NCBI GenBank assembly: GCA_023700805.1
Contig: JAMPYF010000003.1
Location: 110,380-174,379, forward strand
DNA from: Sulfuritalea sp.
GTDB taxonomy: Bacteria > Pseudomonadota > Gammaproteobacteria > Burkholderiales > Rhodocyclaceae
Direction: 5' to 3'
DNA: 64,000 nucleotides
Shown: positions 1 through 8,377 of the stretch, in pieces
Position numbering within the stretch: the first letter of the stretch is position 1
How the letters are laid out: every line of letters begins with the position of its first letter
Position numbers and translations under genes: made by a program
Notes under the pieces: model-generated
The model's input: only the letters and a program-made list of their open reading frames with translations
Told to the model about the DNA's origin: nothing
Databases searched by the model: none

Positions 1-1
1 G

Positions 2-793
2 CTGAGCGATGAGGCGCGCGCCGTTCTGGCCTCCCAGGAGGGCCTGCACGACTTCCGCGCCCTCGAAGACGAGAAGAAGGTCGATGTGGTGATCCTGCGG
101 CATGTGCTCGAGCACATCTTCGATCTCGAATCCTTCCTCAATTACGTGCGCTCGATCCTGGCGGACGGCGGCAGCCTGTTCATCGAGGTGCCGGACTGGA
201 CCCATTTCGATGCCCACACCGATCCCTTCATCTTCGAGCACCTGAACCAGTTCAACACCGCCGGGCTGGTGCATCTGCTGCGGCGCACCGGCTGGCAGAC
301 CGAGGCGCTGGAGAAGAGCATCCACCCCGACGATCCGGCCACGCCGAACCGGGTCCAGCGCATCGTGGCGCGGCCGACCAGCCTGCCCCCGCCGGGCGAT
401 GCCGCCATCGCGGACAGCTTCCGCGCCTTCGCCGCGGTCCAGTACGACGGCTGGAAAACCGCCATCAACAATTTGCTGGCCGGCGAGGCCGCAGGCAAGT
501 CCATCGCACTGTATCCGGCCAGCCATCTGACCTTCGAGGCGCTCACCGAATCCAGGCTCGGCCAGGCGAAGGTTTTGGGCATGTTCGATATCGACGCCAA
601 GAAGCAGGGCCGCGAAATCCTCGGTCTCAAGGTGTATCCGCCGGAGGAGCTCAAGGTCCAGCAGCCGGACTTCATCCTGATTTTCACCATGGGCTACGAA
701 CGCGAGATTCGCGAGTCCTTCGCGGCGCTGGGCCTCACCAGCCGCGTGATCTCCATCACCGAGCTGGTGAGCAACAGTTGGGGTTCCGCCTAG
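2..793 (+). CDS. SAM-dependent (sugar C-) methyltransferase, 5'-truncated at the window edge
   Basis: The frame stays open upstream of the listed ORF to the window start (LSDEARAVLASQEGLHDFRALEDEKKVDVVILRHVLEH...). It has an 'LRHVLEHIFD' methyltransferase motif and a C-terminal nucleotide-binding-like half (IALYPASHLTFEAL...). Confidence 0.7.
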   Translation: MSDEARAVLASQEGLHDFRALEDEKKVDVVILRHVLEHIFDLESFLNYVRSILADGGSLFIEVPDWTHFDAHTDPFIFEHLNQFNTAGLVHLLRRTGWQTEALEKSIHPDDPATPNRVQRIVARPTSLPPPGDAAIADSFRAFAAVQYDGWKTAINNLLAGEAAGKSIALYPASHLTFEALTESRLGQAKVLGMFDIDAKKQGREILGLKVYPPEELKVQQPDFILIFTMGYEREIRESFAALGLTSRVISITELVSNSWGSA

Positions 794-811
794 CCAGCGG
801 CGGGCAGAGTC

Positions 812-1774
812 ATGAAATCGGTATTGCTGATCGGTCTGGGCAACGTCGCGGTGGGGTACGACGCTGCCGATGCGTCGTCGGCCAAGGTCTTGTCCCACGC
901 CCGGGCCTTTTCGCGCCATCCGGCCTTCCGTCTGGCCGGCGGGGTCGATCCGGATGCCGGATGCCGCCGCCGCTTCGAGACCGGCTACGGCGTGCCAAGC
1001 TACACCGACATCGACACGGCCATGCGCGAGCTATCGCCCGACGTGGTGGTGGTGGCGACGCCAACCGCCCTGCACCTGCAAACGGTGACGGCGGTGCTGG
1101 CCGCCGGACGGCCGCAGGCCATGCTGTGCGAGAAGCCGCTGGCCTATGATCTGGCCGAGGCGCGGCAGATTGTCGCCGCCTGCGCGCGGCAAAACTGTGC
1201 CCTGTTCGTGAACTTTTTCCGCCAGGCCGAACCGGGCGTGGCGGAAATCCGCGCGCGCCTTGCCGACGGCCGCATCGGCCGCCCGCTCAAGGGCGTCGTC
1301 TGGTATTCGAAGGGCATGTTCAACAGCGGCGTGCATTTCCTCAGCCTGTTGCAGAACCTGCTGGGCGAGGTCAGGGAGGTCCGGCTGATCGACGCCGGGC
1401 GCCTGTGGCACGGCACCGATCCGGAGCCGGACGTGAATATCGCCTTCGCCGCCGGCCGGGTGGTTTTCCTCGCCGCCCGCGAAGAGGATTTCTTCCACAA
1501 TGCCGTCGAACTGATCGCGCCCAACGGCCGCCTGCGCTATGAGGCGGGTGGCGCGCGCATCGTCTGGCAGGGCGTCGAGGAGGATGCGAGATTCAAGGGC
1601 TACACGCGCCTGTGCGAAGCCGGTGAGACCATTGCTGCCGATTTTGATCGCATTCAGTGGTATGTCGCGGACCAGTTGGCCGCGGCCATAGAAGGTCGGG
1701 CGGCGCAGCTATGCTCCGGAACGGAGGCGCTGCGCACCCAGGAAGTGTTGGCCATCATCAAGGAGAAGTCATGA
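812..1774 (+). CDS. Gfo/Idh/MocA family oxidoreductase
   Basis: N-terminal Rossmann (VLLIGLGNVAVGYD), 'VVVATPTALHLQTV' and 'CEKPLAYDLAEAR' (EKP motif) typical of the family. Confidence 0.8.
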   Translation: MKSVLLIGLGNVAVGYDAADASSAKVLSHARAFSRHPAFRLAGGVDPDAGCRRRFETGYGVPSYTDIDTAMRELSPDVVVVATPTALHLQTVTAVLAAGRPQAMLCEKPLAYDLAEARQIVAACARQNCALFVNFFRQAEPGVAEIRARLADGRIGRPLKGVVWYSKGMFNSGVHFLSLLQNLLGEVREVRLIDAGRLWHGTDPEPDVNIAFAAGRVVFLAAREEDFFHNAVELIAPNGRLRYEAGGARIVWQGVEEDARFKGYTRLCEAGETIAADFDRIQWYVADQLAAAIEGRAAQLCSGTEALRTQEVLAIIKEKS

Positions 1775-3060
1775 CAGTTCGCAAATCCGACACCCTGGCG
1801 TTGTTGGGCGGCCGCAAGAGCATCGAGGCGCCGTTCCAGCTCTACAACTCCATTGGCGCCGAGGAAGTGGCCGCGGCCAAGGCCGTGGTCGAGAGCGGCG
1901 TGCTTTCGAAATTCCTCGGCCGCTGGGGCTCGGACTTCCTCGGCGGTCCCAAGGTCAAGGAATTCGAGCGCGACTGCGAGGCGTATTTCGGCGTCAAGCA
2001 CGCTATTACCGTCAACTCCTGGACCTCCGGCCTGATCGCGGCAGTCGGTGCGCTCGGCGTCGAGCCGGGCGACGAGATCATCGTCACTCCCTGGACCATG
2101 TGCGCCAGCGCGACGGCGATCATGCACTGGAACGCGATTCCGGTCTTTGCCGACATCGATCCGGAAACCTTCTGCCTCGATCCGAAATCCATCGAGGCCA
2201 ACATCACCCCCTACACCAAGGCGATCATGTCGGTGGATATCGGCGGCCATTCGGCGGACATCGACGCCATCAACGCCATCGCCCGCAAGCACAAGCTGAA
2301 GGTGATTTCGGATACGGCCCAGGCCCCCGGTGCCCTCTATCACGGCAAGTACGCCGGCACGCTGACCGACATCGGCGGCTACAGCCTGAACTACCACAAG
2401 CACATCCACACCGGCGAAGGCGGGATACTCGTCACCAACGACGATGCCCTGGCGGATCGCATGCGGCTGATCCGCAACCATGCCGAGGCGGCCGTCGGCG
2501 ACATGGGACTGGCGGACATCTCGAACATGATCGGCCACAATTTCCGCCTCGGCGAAATCGAGTGCGCCATCGGCATCGAACAATTGAAGAAACTGGCTGG
2601 CTTCGTGGACTCTCGCCAGCGCGCGGCGGCGCGGCTCAGCGAAGGCCTGAAGGGGCTCGCCGGGCTGCGCACGCCCGTGGTCAAACCGGACTGCACCCAT
2701 TCCTACTACATGTACTTCATGGTGGTGGACGACGCCGTGACGGGCGTTTCCCGCAACAGGATTTTCGAGGCCCTGGTGGCCGACGGCGTGCCCGGATTGT
2801 CGACAACCTTCGCCAACGTCCATCTGCTGCCCATGTACCAGCGCAAGATCGCCTACGGCTCGCGGGGCTTCCCATGGACCTCAGACATCTGCCGCCGCGA
2901 GGTGAGCTACGCCAAGGGCATCTGCCCGGTGGCCGAGGGCCTGCACGACCGCTCCTACATCGGCTTCCAGATGTGCATGCACCAGATGTCTGATGCCGAG
3001 ATCGACCTGATGGTCGAGGCCTTCCAGAAGGTCTGGGCCAACCTGGACGCGCTGCGCTAG
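1771..3060 (+). CDS. DegT/DnrJ/EryC1/StrS family PLP-dependent sugar aminotransferase
   Basis: ATG at 1771 overlaps the upstream stop. Motifs 'NSWTSGLIAAVGALGVEPGDEIIVTPWT', 'VISDTAQAPGA' and catalytic-Lys region 'SLNYHKHIHTGEGG'. Confidence 0.88.
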   Translation: MTVRKSDTLALLGGRKSIEAPFQLYNSIGAEEVAAAKAVVESGVLSKFLGRWGSDFLGGPKVKEFERDCEAYFGVKHAITVNSWTSGLIAAVGALGVEPGDEIIVTPWTMCASATAIMHWNAIPVFADIDPETFCLDPKSIEANITPYTKAIMSVDIGGHSADIDAINAIARKHKLKVISDTAQAPGALYHGKYAGTLTDIGGYSLNYHKHIHTGEGGILVTNDDALADRMRLIRNHAEAAVGDMGLADISNMIGHNFRLGEIECAIGIEQLKKLAGFVDSRQRAAARLSEGLKGLAGLRTPVVKPDCTHSYYMYFMVVDDAVTGVSRNRIFEALVADGVPGLSTTFANVHLLPMYQRKIAYGSRGFPWTSDICRREVSYAKGICPVAEGLHDRSYIGFQMCMHQMSDAEIDLMVEAFQKVWANLDALR

Positions 3061-3074
3061 GCATCCGGGGCGTC

Positions 3075-3614
3075 ATGGCGATGGAAGAGGCCCTGCTGTC
3101 GCTGGCTGGAAAGCAAACGCTGCTGGAGCCTTTCACGGCGGCGGACATTTCAGACCAGTACCTTGGCTGGCTGGGGGATCCGGAGGTGGTGCGCTTCAGC
3201 AACCAGCGCTTTCGGGTGCATACGCGGGAGAGCTCCCTGGCATATCTTGGCTCCTTCGCCGGATCGGGCAATCTGTTCCTGGGCATACGCCTGGCCAAGG
3301 ACCGGCGTCTGGTCGGCACCATCACGGCCTACCGCTCGCTACCGCATCAAACCGCCGACATGGGGATTCTGGTCGGGGACCGGACCTGCTGGGGCAGGGG
3401 CATCGGCCTTGATGCCTGGAGCAGACTGATGGATTACCTGCTGAATGTCTGCCATCTGCGCAAGGTGACCGGCGGCACCCTGCGTTGCAATGTCGGCATG
3501 GTCCGCATCATGGAGCGGTCCGGCATGCTTCTGGAGGCCGTCCGGGCGCAGCAGGAGCTGGTCGACCAGGTGCCCCAGGATGCGCTCTACTATGCAAAAT
3601 TCCGTGCCGCGTGA
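3075..3614 (+). CDS. GNAT family N-acetyltransferase (RimJ/RimL/PseH-like)
   Basis: 'MGILVGDRTCWGRGIGLDAW...' acetyl-CoA binding region and RimJ-like fold pattern. Confidence 0.75.
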   Translation: MAMEEALLSLAGKQTLLEPFTAADISDQYLGWLGDPEVVRFSNQRFRVHTRESSLAYLGSFAGSGNLFLGIRLAKDRRLVGTITAYRSLPHQTADMGILVGDRTCWGRGIGLDAWSRLMDYLLNVCHLRKVTGGTLRCNVGMVRIMERSGMLLEAVRAQQELVDQVPQDALYYAKFRAA

Positions 3615-4521
3615 ACTTGTGTCGCCGCTGGTCGTGGCGGCCCATGATGCCGGTGCCGCCAACCTCATCATCGGCTGGTTGCGCGGGCGCCGCGCCCTCG
3701 AGGTACGCGCCTGCCTCTCGGGACCGGCGGCCGGACTGTGGACCTCTGCCTTCGGCGACGCCGGGACCATGTCTCTGCCAGATGCCATGCGGGGCGCGGC
3801 GACCCTGCTCAGCGGCACCAGCTACGCCAGCACCCTGGAACATCAGGCCCGCGGGATGGCGAAAGAGCAGGGCGTTTACAGCATCGGGGTCGTCGACCAC
3901 TGGGTGAACTATCCCGGCCGCTTTGTCCGCGAGGGAATCCAGGTGCTGCCAGACGAGATATGGGTCGCCGACGAGGACGCACATGCCATCGCCGTCGCCA
4001 GTTTCCCCGGGGTGTTCATCCGGCAGCAGCCGAATCTCTATCTGGCCGACCTTGTGTCCCAGGTCCGGGCCGCGGATACCGCCCCGCGCCAGCCGGGGTG
4101 TCGGCGGGTGCTGTATGCCCTAGAGCCGATACGCCACGCATGGACAGAGGGTGGGGATGCTGGGGAGTTCCAGACGCTGGATTACTTTATTCGGCATGGC
4201 GAGCTTCTTGGCCTCGATGCCAGTGCGGAAATCCGCCTGCGCCCCCACCCGTCGGACCCGGCCGGGAAGTACGACGCCTGGATGGCACGCCATGCCGGCT
4301 GGAACCTGCGCCTCGACCCCAATGCCAGCCTGGCGGAATCGCTGGCCTGGGCAGATACGGTCGTCGGTTGCGAAACCTACGTGCTAGTGGTCGCTCTCGC
4401 CAGCAACCGGCGGGTCGTTTCCACCCTGCCGCCCCATGCCCCCCGGTGCCGGCTGCCAATGAAGGGCATAATCCACCTCCGTGATATTCCAGCGCTTAAT
4501 TTTCCAAGCTCAGCTTCATGA
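3592..4521 (+). CDS. Hypothetical protein, possible GT-B-like glycosyltransferase
   Basis: In-frame ATG at 3592 (MQNSVPRELVSPLVVAAHDAGAANLIIGWL). Late 'IRLRPHPSDP...ADTVVGCETYVLVVALASNRRVVS' resembles C-terminal halves of polysaccharide GT-B enzymes. Confidence 0.5.
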   Translation: MQNSVPRELVSPLVVAAHDAGAANLIIGWLRGRRALEVRACLSGPAAGLWTSAFGDAGTMSLPDAMRGAATLLSGTSYASTLEHQARGMAKEQGVYSIGVVDHWVNYPGRFVREGIQVLPDEIWVADEDAHAIAVASFPGVFIRQQPNLYLADLVSQVRAADTAPRQPGCRRVLYALEPIRHAWTEGGDAGEFQTLDYFIRHGELLGLDASAEIRLRPHPSDPAGKYDAWMARHAGWNLRLDPNASLAESLAWADTVVGCETYVLVVALASNRRVVSTLPPHAPRCRLPMKGIIHLRDIPALNFPSSAS

Positions 4522-5648
4522 AATACTGCAAAGTCTGCCTCCAGCCGGATACCCGCCCCAACACCTACTTCAGTGAAGAAGGTGTCTGTCCCGCCTGTTG
4601 CTACCACAAGGAACTGCAACATGTAGACTGGGAAGAGCGGTTCCATATCCTCGAGGATCTGCTCGAGCAATACCCCCGTCGTCCCGGGCAATACTTCGAC
4701 TGCATCATTGGCGTCAGCGGCGGCAAGGACAGCACGCGGCAGGCCCTTTGGGCACGCGACAAGCTCGGTCTGCGGCCGCTCCTGGTTTGCCTCTCTTATC
4801 CGCCGCAGCAGGTCACCCAGCGCGGCGTGGAAAACATTTCGAACCTGATCGAGCTCGGCTTTGACACCCTGGTGGTCGGTCCCGAACCGGAGACCTGGCG
4901 CAAGATTCTGCGCGAGGGCTTTCTGCGTTTCACCAACTGGGCGAGGGCCACCGAACAGGCCATTATCGGCTCGGCTCCGCAGGCGGCCATCCGCTACAAG
5001 ATTCCGCTGATCCTGTGGGGGGAGAACCCCGGCCTGCAACTCGGCGACATGAAGACCGTCGGCCGTACCGGCTATGACGGCAACAACCTCCGCTTCATGA
5101 ACACCGTTTCCGGTGGCAACCTGCAGTGGCTCTTTGATGCCGGCTTCACGCCGCAGAATCTGATCAGCTTCCGCTATCCGACAACCAAGGAATTCGATTC
5201 CATCAACATCCAGATCGTCTATCTCGGCTGGTTCTGGAACGACTGGTCGCTGATCAACAATGGCATGTACTCGGTGTCGAACGGCCTGCAGATCCGCGAG
5301 GAATCCGTGATTGAAACCGGTGACCTGACCCGCGTCTCCTCCCTGGACGAGGACTGGGTCACCCTGAACCAGATGATCAAGTACTACAAATTCGGCTTCG
5401 GTCGGGTCACCGATCATGTCAACGAAGCGGTGCGCGAAGGCCTGATGAGCCGCGAGCATGGCATCCGGCTGATCGAGGAATACGACGGCTCCTGCGCGCC
5501 ATCCTATATCGAGAATTTCTGCGACTTCATTGGCATCACGGTGGATGAATTCTGGATACACGTCCGGGCCTCGGTGAACCGCGATCTGTTCGATGTCCGC
5601 GCCGACGGCTGCATCGAGCGCCGCTTCAAGGTGGGAGAAGGACTGTGA
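4518..5648 (+). CDS. N-acetyl sugar amidotransferase (WbpG/PseA/WbuX family)
   Basis: Two CxxC zinc pairs (CKVCLQPDTRPN...CPACC), intact PP-loop 'GVSGGKDST', characteristic 'LILWGENPGLQ'. Confidence 0.88.
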   Translation: MKYCKVCLQPDTRPNTYFSEEGVCPACCYHKELQHVDWEERFHILEDLLEQYPRRPGQYFDCIIGVSGGKDSTRQALWARDKLGLRPLLVCLSYPPQQVTQRGVENISNLIELGFDTLVVGPEPETWRKILREGFLRFTNWARATEQAIIGSAPQAAIRYKIPLILWGENPGLQLGDMKTVGRTGYDGNNLRFMNTVSGGNLQWLFDAGFTPQNLISFRYPTTKEFDSINIQIVYLGWFWNDWSLINNGMYSVSNGLQIREESVIETGDLTRVSSLDEDWVTLNQMIKYYKFGFGRVTDHVNEAVREGLMSREHGIRLIEEYDGSCAPSYIENFCDFIGITVDEFWIHVRASVNRDLFDVRADGCIERRFKVGEGL

Positions 5649-6259
5649 CCAAGCTGACGGTTGGAATCGTCGATTACGGCGTGGGCAATCACAACTCAGT
5701 GCATCACACGCTCAATTTTCTTGGCCTACGCTGCCGCGTCAGCGACGACCACACTATCCTGAAAGCCTGCGACCTCCTGCTGTTGCCGGGAGTCGGGGCC
5801 TTTCGCCCGGCCATGCAGGCACTCGAGGGAAAAGGGCTCGACAGGTTTCTCGGCGAACAGGTCGCGCGGCAAAAACCGGTTCTGGGCATCTGCCTGGGCA
5901 TGCAATTGCTGGGCAAGTCATCCTCCGAAAACGGACGTACCACCGGGCTTGGATTCATCCCTGGCGATGTGGTGCCGCTGGGCATTGGCCGCTGGCATAT
6001 CGGTTGGAACTCGACGACCTTGCAGAAAGCCGATCCCTTGTTCGAGGTGGCGCACAACCAGGATTTCTATTTCAACCACTCCTACGCCTATCAGTCGTTG
6101 GAAGACTTCGTGGTTTGTACGACGACCTTCGGCGAGACACAATTCGCCTCGGTCGTGCGGGCAGGCAAGGTGGCCGGCATGCAGTTCCACCCGGAAAAGA
6201 GCCAGCGCGCCGGCCATGTCCTGTTGCAGTCGGTGGTAGAGGGGCTGTGCAATGCTTAA
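5645..6259 (+). CDS. hisH: HisH-like glutamine amidotransferase subunit
   Basis: 'GIVDYGVGNHNSV', 'LLLPGVGAF', nucleophile 'LGICLGMQLL', His/Glu 'GMQFHPEKSQRAG'. Part of an amidation cassette, not a his operon. Confidence 0.88.
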   Translation: MTKLTVGIVDYGVGNHNSVHHTLNFLGLRCRVSDDHTILKACDLLLLPGVGAFRPAMQALEGKGLDRFLGEQVARQKPVLGICLGMQLLGKSSSENGRTTGLGFIPGDVVPLGIGRWHIGWNSTTLQKADPLFEVAHNQDFYFNHSYAYQSLEDFVVCTTTFGETQFASVVRAGKVAGMQFHPEKSQRAGHVLLQSVVEGLCNA

Positions 6260-7031
6260 GAAGCGCCTTGTTGGAGTCATCACCGTCAAGAACGGTTGGG
6301 CCGTTCAGTCCTTCGGTTACCAGCGCTACCTTCCCATCGGTCGTCCCGAGGTTCTGGCGGAGAATCTGGATCGCTGGGGCGCCGATGAAATTCTCGTCGT
6401 GGCTCTCGACAGGAGTCGGCGCAAGCTCGGGCCGGACCTGGCACTGCTTGGAAAGCTGGGACAGCTTGCGCTTTCCACCCCCCTCACGTACGGCGGTGGA
6501 ATTCGCAATGCGGCAGATGCGTCCGCTGCCATCCACTGCGGCGCCGAGCGTGTATGCGTTGATGCAATACTTCACGGCGACGCGCAGTTCGTTTCCGAAA
6601 TATCCGCGCATATCGGTTCCCAGGCCCTAGTAGCAGCGCTACCCCTCCACCTGGAGGCCGGCGGCTTGCAATGGTTTGATTACCTGTCCGGTCAGTCGCA
6701 AGCGCCGGATGCCGGTTTATCCCGTTTGTTCGAGCAGCGACTGGTCTCGGAGGCGTTGGTTATCGACTGGAAAAACGAGGGGCGACGCAACAGCTTCGAT
6801 GCGGCTCTGCTCGACAATTTTCCCGTCCCCGAGGTCCCCTTGATTGCCTTCGGCGGACTTAGCGAACCAACCCAGCTTCAGCACGTCCTGTCCCATCCGC
6901 GCGTGGTCGCAGCAGGGGTTGGAAACTTTCTGAATTACACGGAGCACGCCATCCAACAACTCAAGCAGGAGTTGGATGACATGGCAGTTCTGCGCCCTCG
7001 CAGCTACCAGACATCCGCAACTTCCTTCTAA
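6252..7031 (+). CDS. HisF-like (WbuZ-type) protein with substituted catalytic residues
   Basis: HisF-type barrel: 'LKKRLVGVITVKNGWAVQS', 'STPLTYGGGIRNAADA', 'IAFGGLSEPTQLQHVLSHP'. Confidence 0.85.
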   Translation: MLKKRLVGVITVKNGWAVQSFGYQRYLPIGRPEVLAENLDRWGADEILVVALDRSRRKLGPDLALLGKLGQLALSTPLTYGGGIRNAADASAAIHCGAERVCVDAILHGDAQFVSEISAHIGSQALVAALPLHLEAGGLQWFDYLSGQSQAPDAGLSRLFEQRLVSEALVIDWKNEGRRNSFDAALLDNFPVPEVPLIAFGGLSEPTQLQHVLSHPRVVAAGVGNFLNYTEHAIQQLKQELDDMAVLRPRSYQTSATSF

Positions 7032-7074
7032 TCAAGGCAATTGTCCGTCGCGCTCAAAGTCTCGCTTACACACA

Positions 7075-8313
7075 ATGAACACTATTGAATCCTGCCGCCG
7101 ATGCTTGTACACAACCGCCCATCCTCTCGGACTCACGCTGGATGAGGAGGGTATCTGTTCCGGTTGCAGAATTCATGAGGAGAAGGATTGCCTGGACTGG
7201 CAATACCGCTGGAACCAGCTCGAAAAATTCGTGCAGCCGTACCGCAGCCTCGACGGAAGCAACTACGACTGCATTGTGCCGGTAAGTGGCGCCAACGACT
7301 CCCATTACATCGTTCACCTAGTCAAGAATCGGCTCAAGCTCAACCCACTGCTTGTAACCTACAACAAGTACTTCAATACGCCCCTGGGCATTCGCAACCT
7401 GGCCAATCTGCGCATCAAGTTCAACTGCGACATCCTCATCCAGAACGTTAATCCCGTTTCGGTCAAGAAAATCACGCGTGCCACGCTCAGAAAATTCGGC
7501 AGCATGTATTGGCACTGCCTGGCGGGGCAAACCGTTTTCCCGGTGCAAACAGCCGTTCGCTACGGCGTCCCGCTGATCATCTGGGGTGCTCATCAGGGGC
7601 TAGAACAGGTGGGCATGTTTTCCCACGAACATGAAGTCCAGATGACCCGCAGGTATCGGAAGGACCATGACCTGATGGGCTGCGAAGCCGACGATCTCCT
7701 ATCCATTTTCGATACGCTGACCGAAGAGGATATTTGGCAGTACCGGTACCCTGACGATGCCGACCTGAACAAGACCGGTGTCGTTGGACTCTATCTGGGC
7801 AACTATGTCCGCTGGGATCCGAAAGCACAACACGAGCAGATGATCCACGACTATGGCTATCGATCGGCGCGCTTCGGTCGAACCTTCGACAGCTACGATT
7901 TCGTCGACTGCTACAACTACATGGGCTTGCATGACCTGATAAAGCTGTACAAGCACGGTTACTCGAAGGTGACCGATCATGCGTGCCGCGAGATCAGGCA
8001 CGGCCGCCTCACGCGAAAGCAAGCGCTGGCGCAGGTTCGGCAGCACGAGCAGGCGCCGTTGCGTTACCTCGACCTCTTTTGCAAATGGCTGGGGGTCACC
8101 CCCCGGGGACTTCAGTTCATGCTCGACCAGCACAGGAATCCGCGCTATTGGACCGAAACGACACCAGGAAGCTGGACGTTTCACGGTTGGAGTCATGGCG
8201 AACAAGAACATGCGGCGTTGCCGAAGGAAACAGATATTGATTTTGCTGCGACGGATTCCCTCGAATGTAGCCAGGATCAAGCTTACGTTGTTATCGGAAA
8301 GGGATTTCCGTGA
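7075..8313 (+). CDS. Second N-acetyl sugar amidotransferase paralogue with variant PP-loop
   Basis: In-frame ATG at 7075. CxxC pairs (CRRCLYTT...CSGCRIH), 'PVSGANDSHYIVHLV', 'LIIWGAHQGLEQ', same architecture as 4518-5648. Confidence 0.85.
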   Translation: MNTIESCRRCLYTTAHPLGLTLDEEGICSGCRIHEEKDCLDWQYRWNQLEKFVQPYRSLDGSNYDCIVPVSGANDSHYIVHLVKNRLKLNPLLVTYNKYFNTPLGIRNLANLRIKFNCDILIQNVNPVSVKKITRATLRKFGSMYWHCLAGQTVFPVQTAVRYGVPLIIWGAHQGLEQVGMFSHEHEVQMTRRYRKDHDLMGCEADDLLSIFDTLTEEDIWQYRYPDDADLNKTGVVGLYLGNYVRWDPKAQHEQMIHDYGYRSARFGRTFDSYDFVDCYNYMGLHDLIKLYKHGYSKVTDHACREIRHGRLTRKQALAQVRQHEQAPLRYLDLFCKWLGVTPRGLQFMLDQHRNPRYWTETTPGSWTFHGWSHGEQEHAALPKETDIDFAATDSLECSQDQAYVVIGKGFP

Positions 8314-8377
8314 ACAATAGTGCCGCGTATTCAGTTGGGGAAACACCCTGCTCCTGCCACTACTGTCAGCCTGATCT

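Noticed and set aside
5645-7031. hisH-hisF as part of a histidine biosynthesis operon
   Set aside because: No other his genes nearby, HisF catalytic residues are lost, and both genes sit between two sugar amidotransferases.
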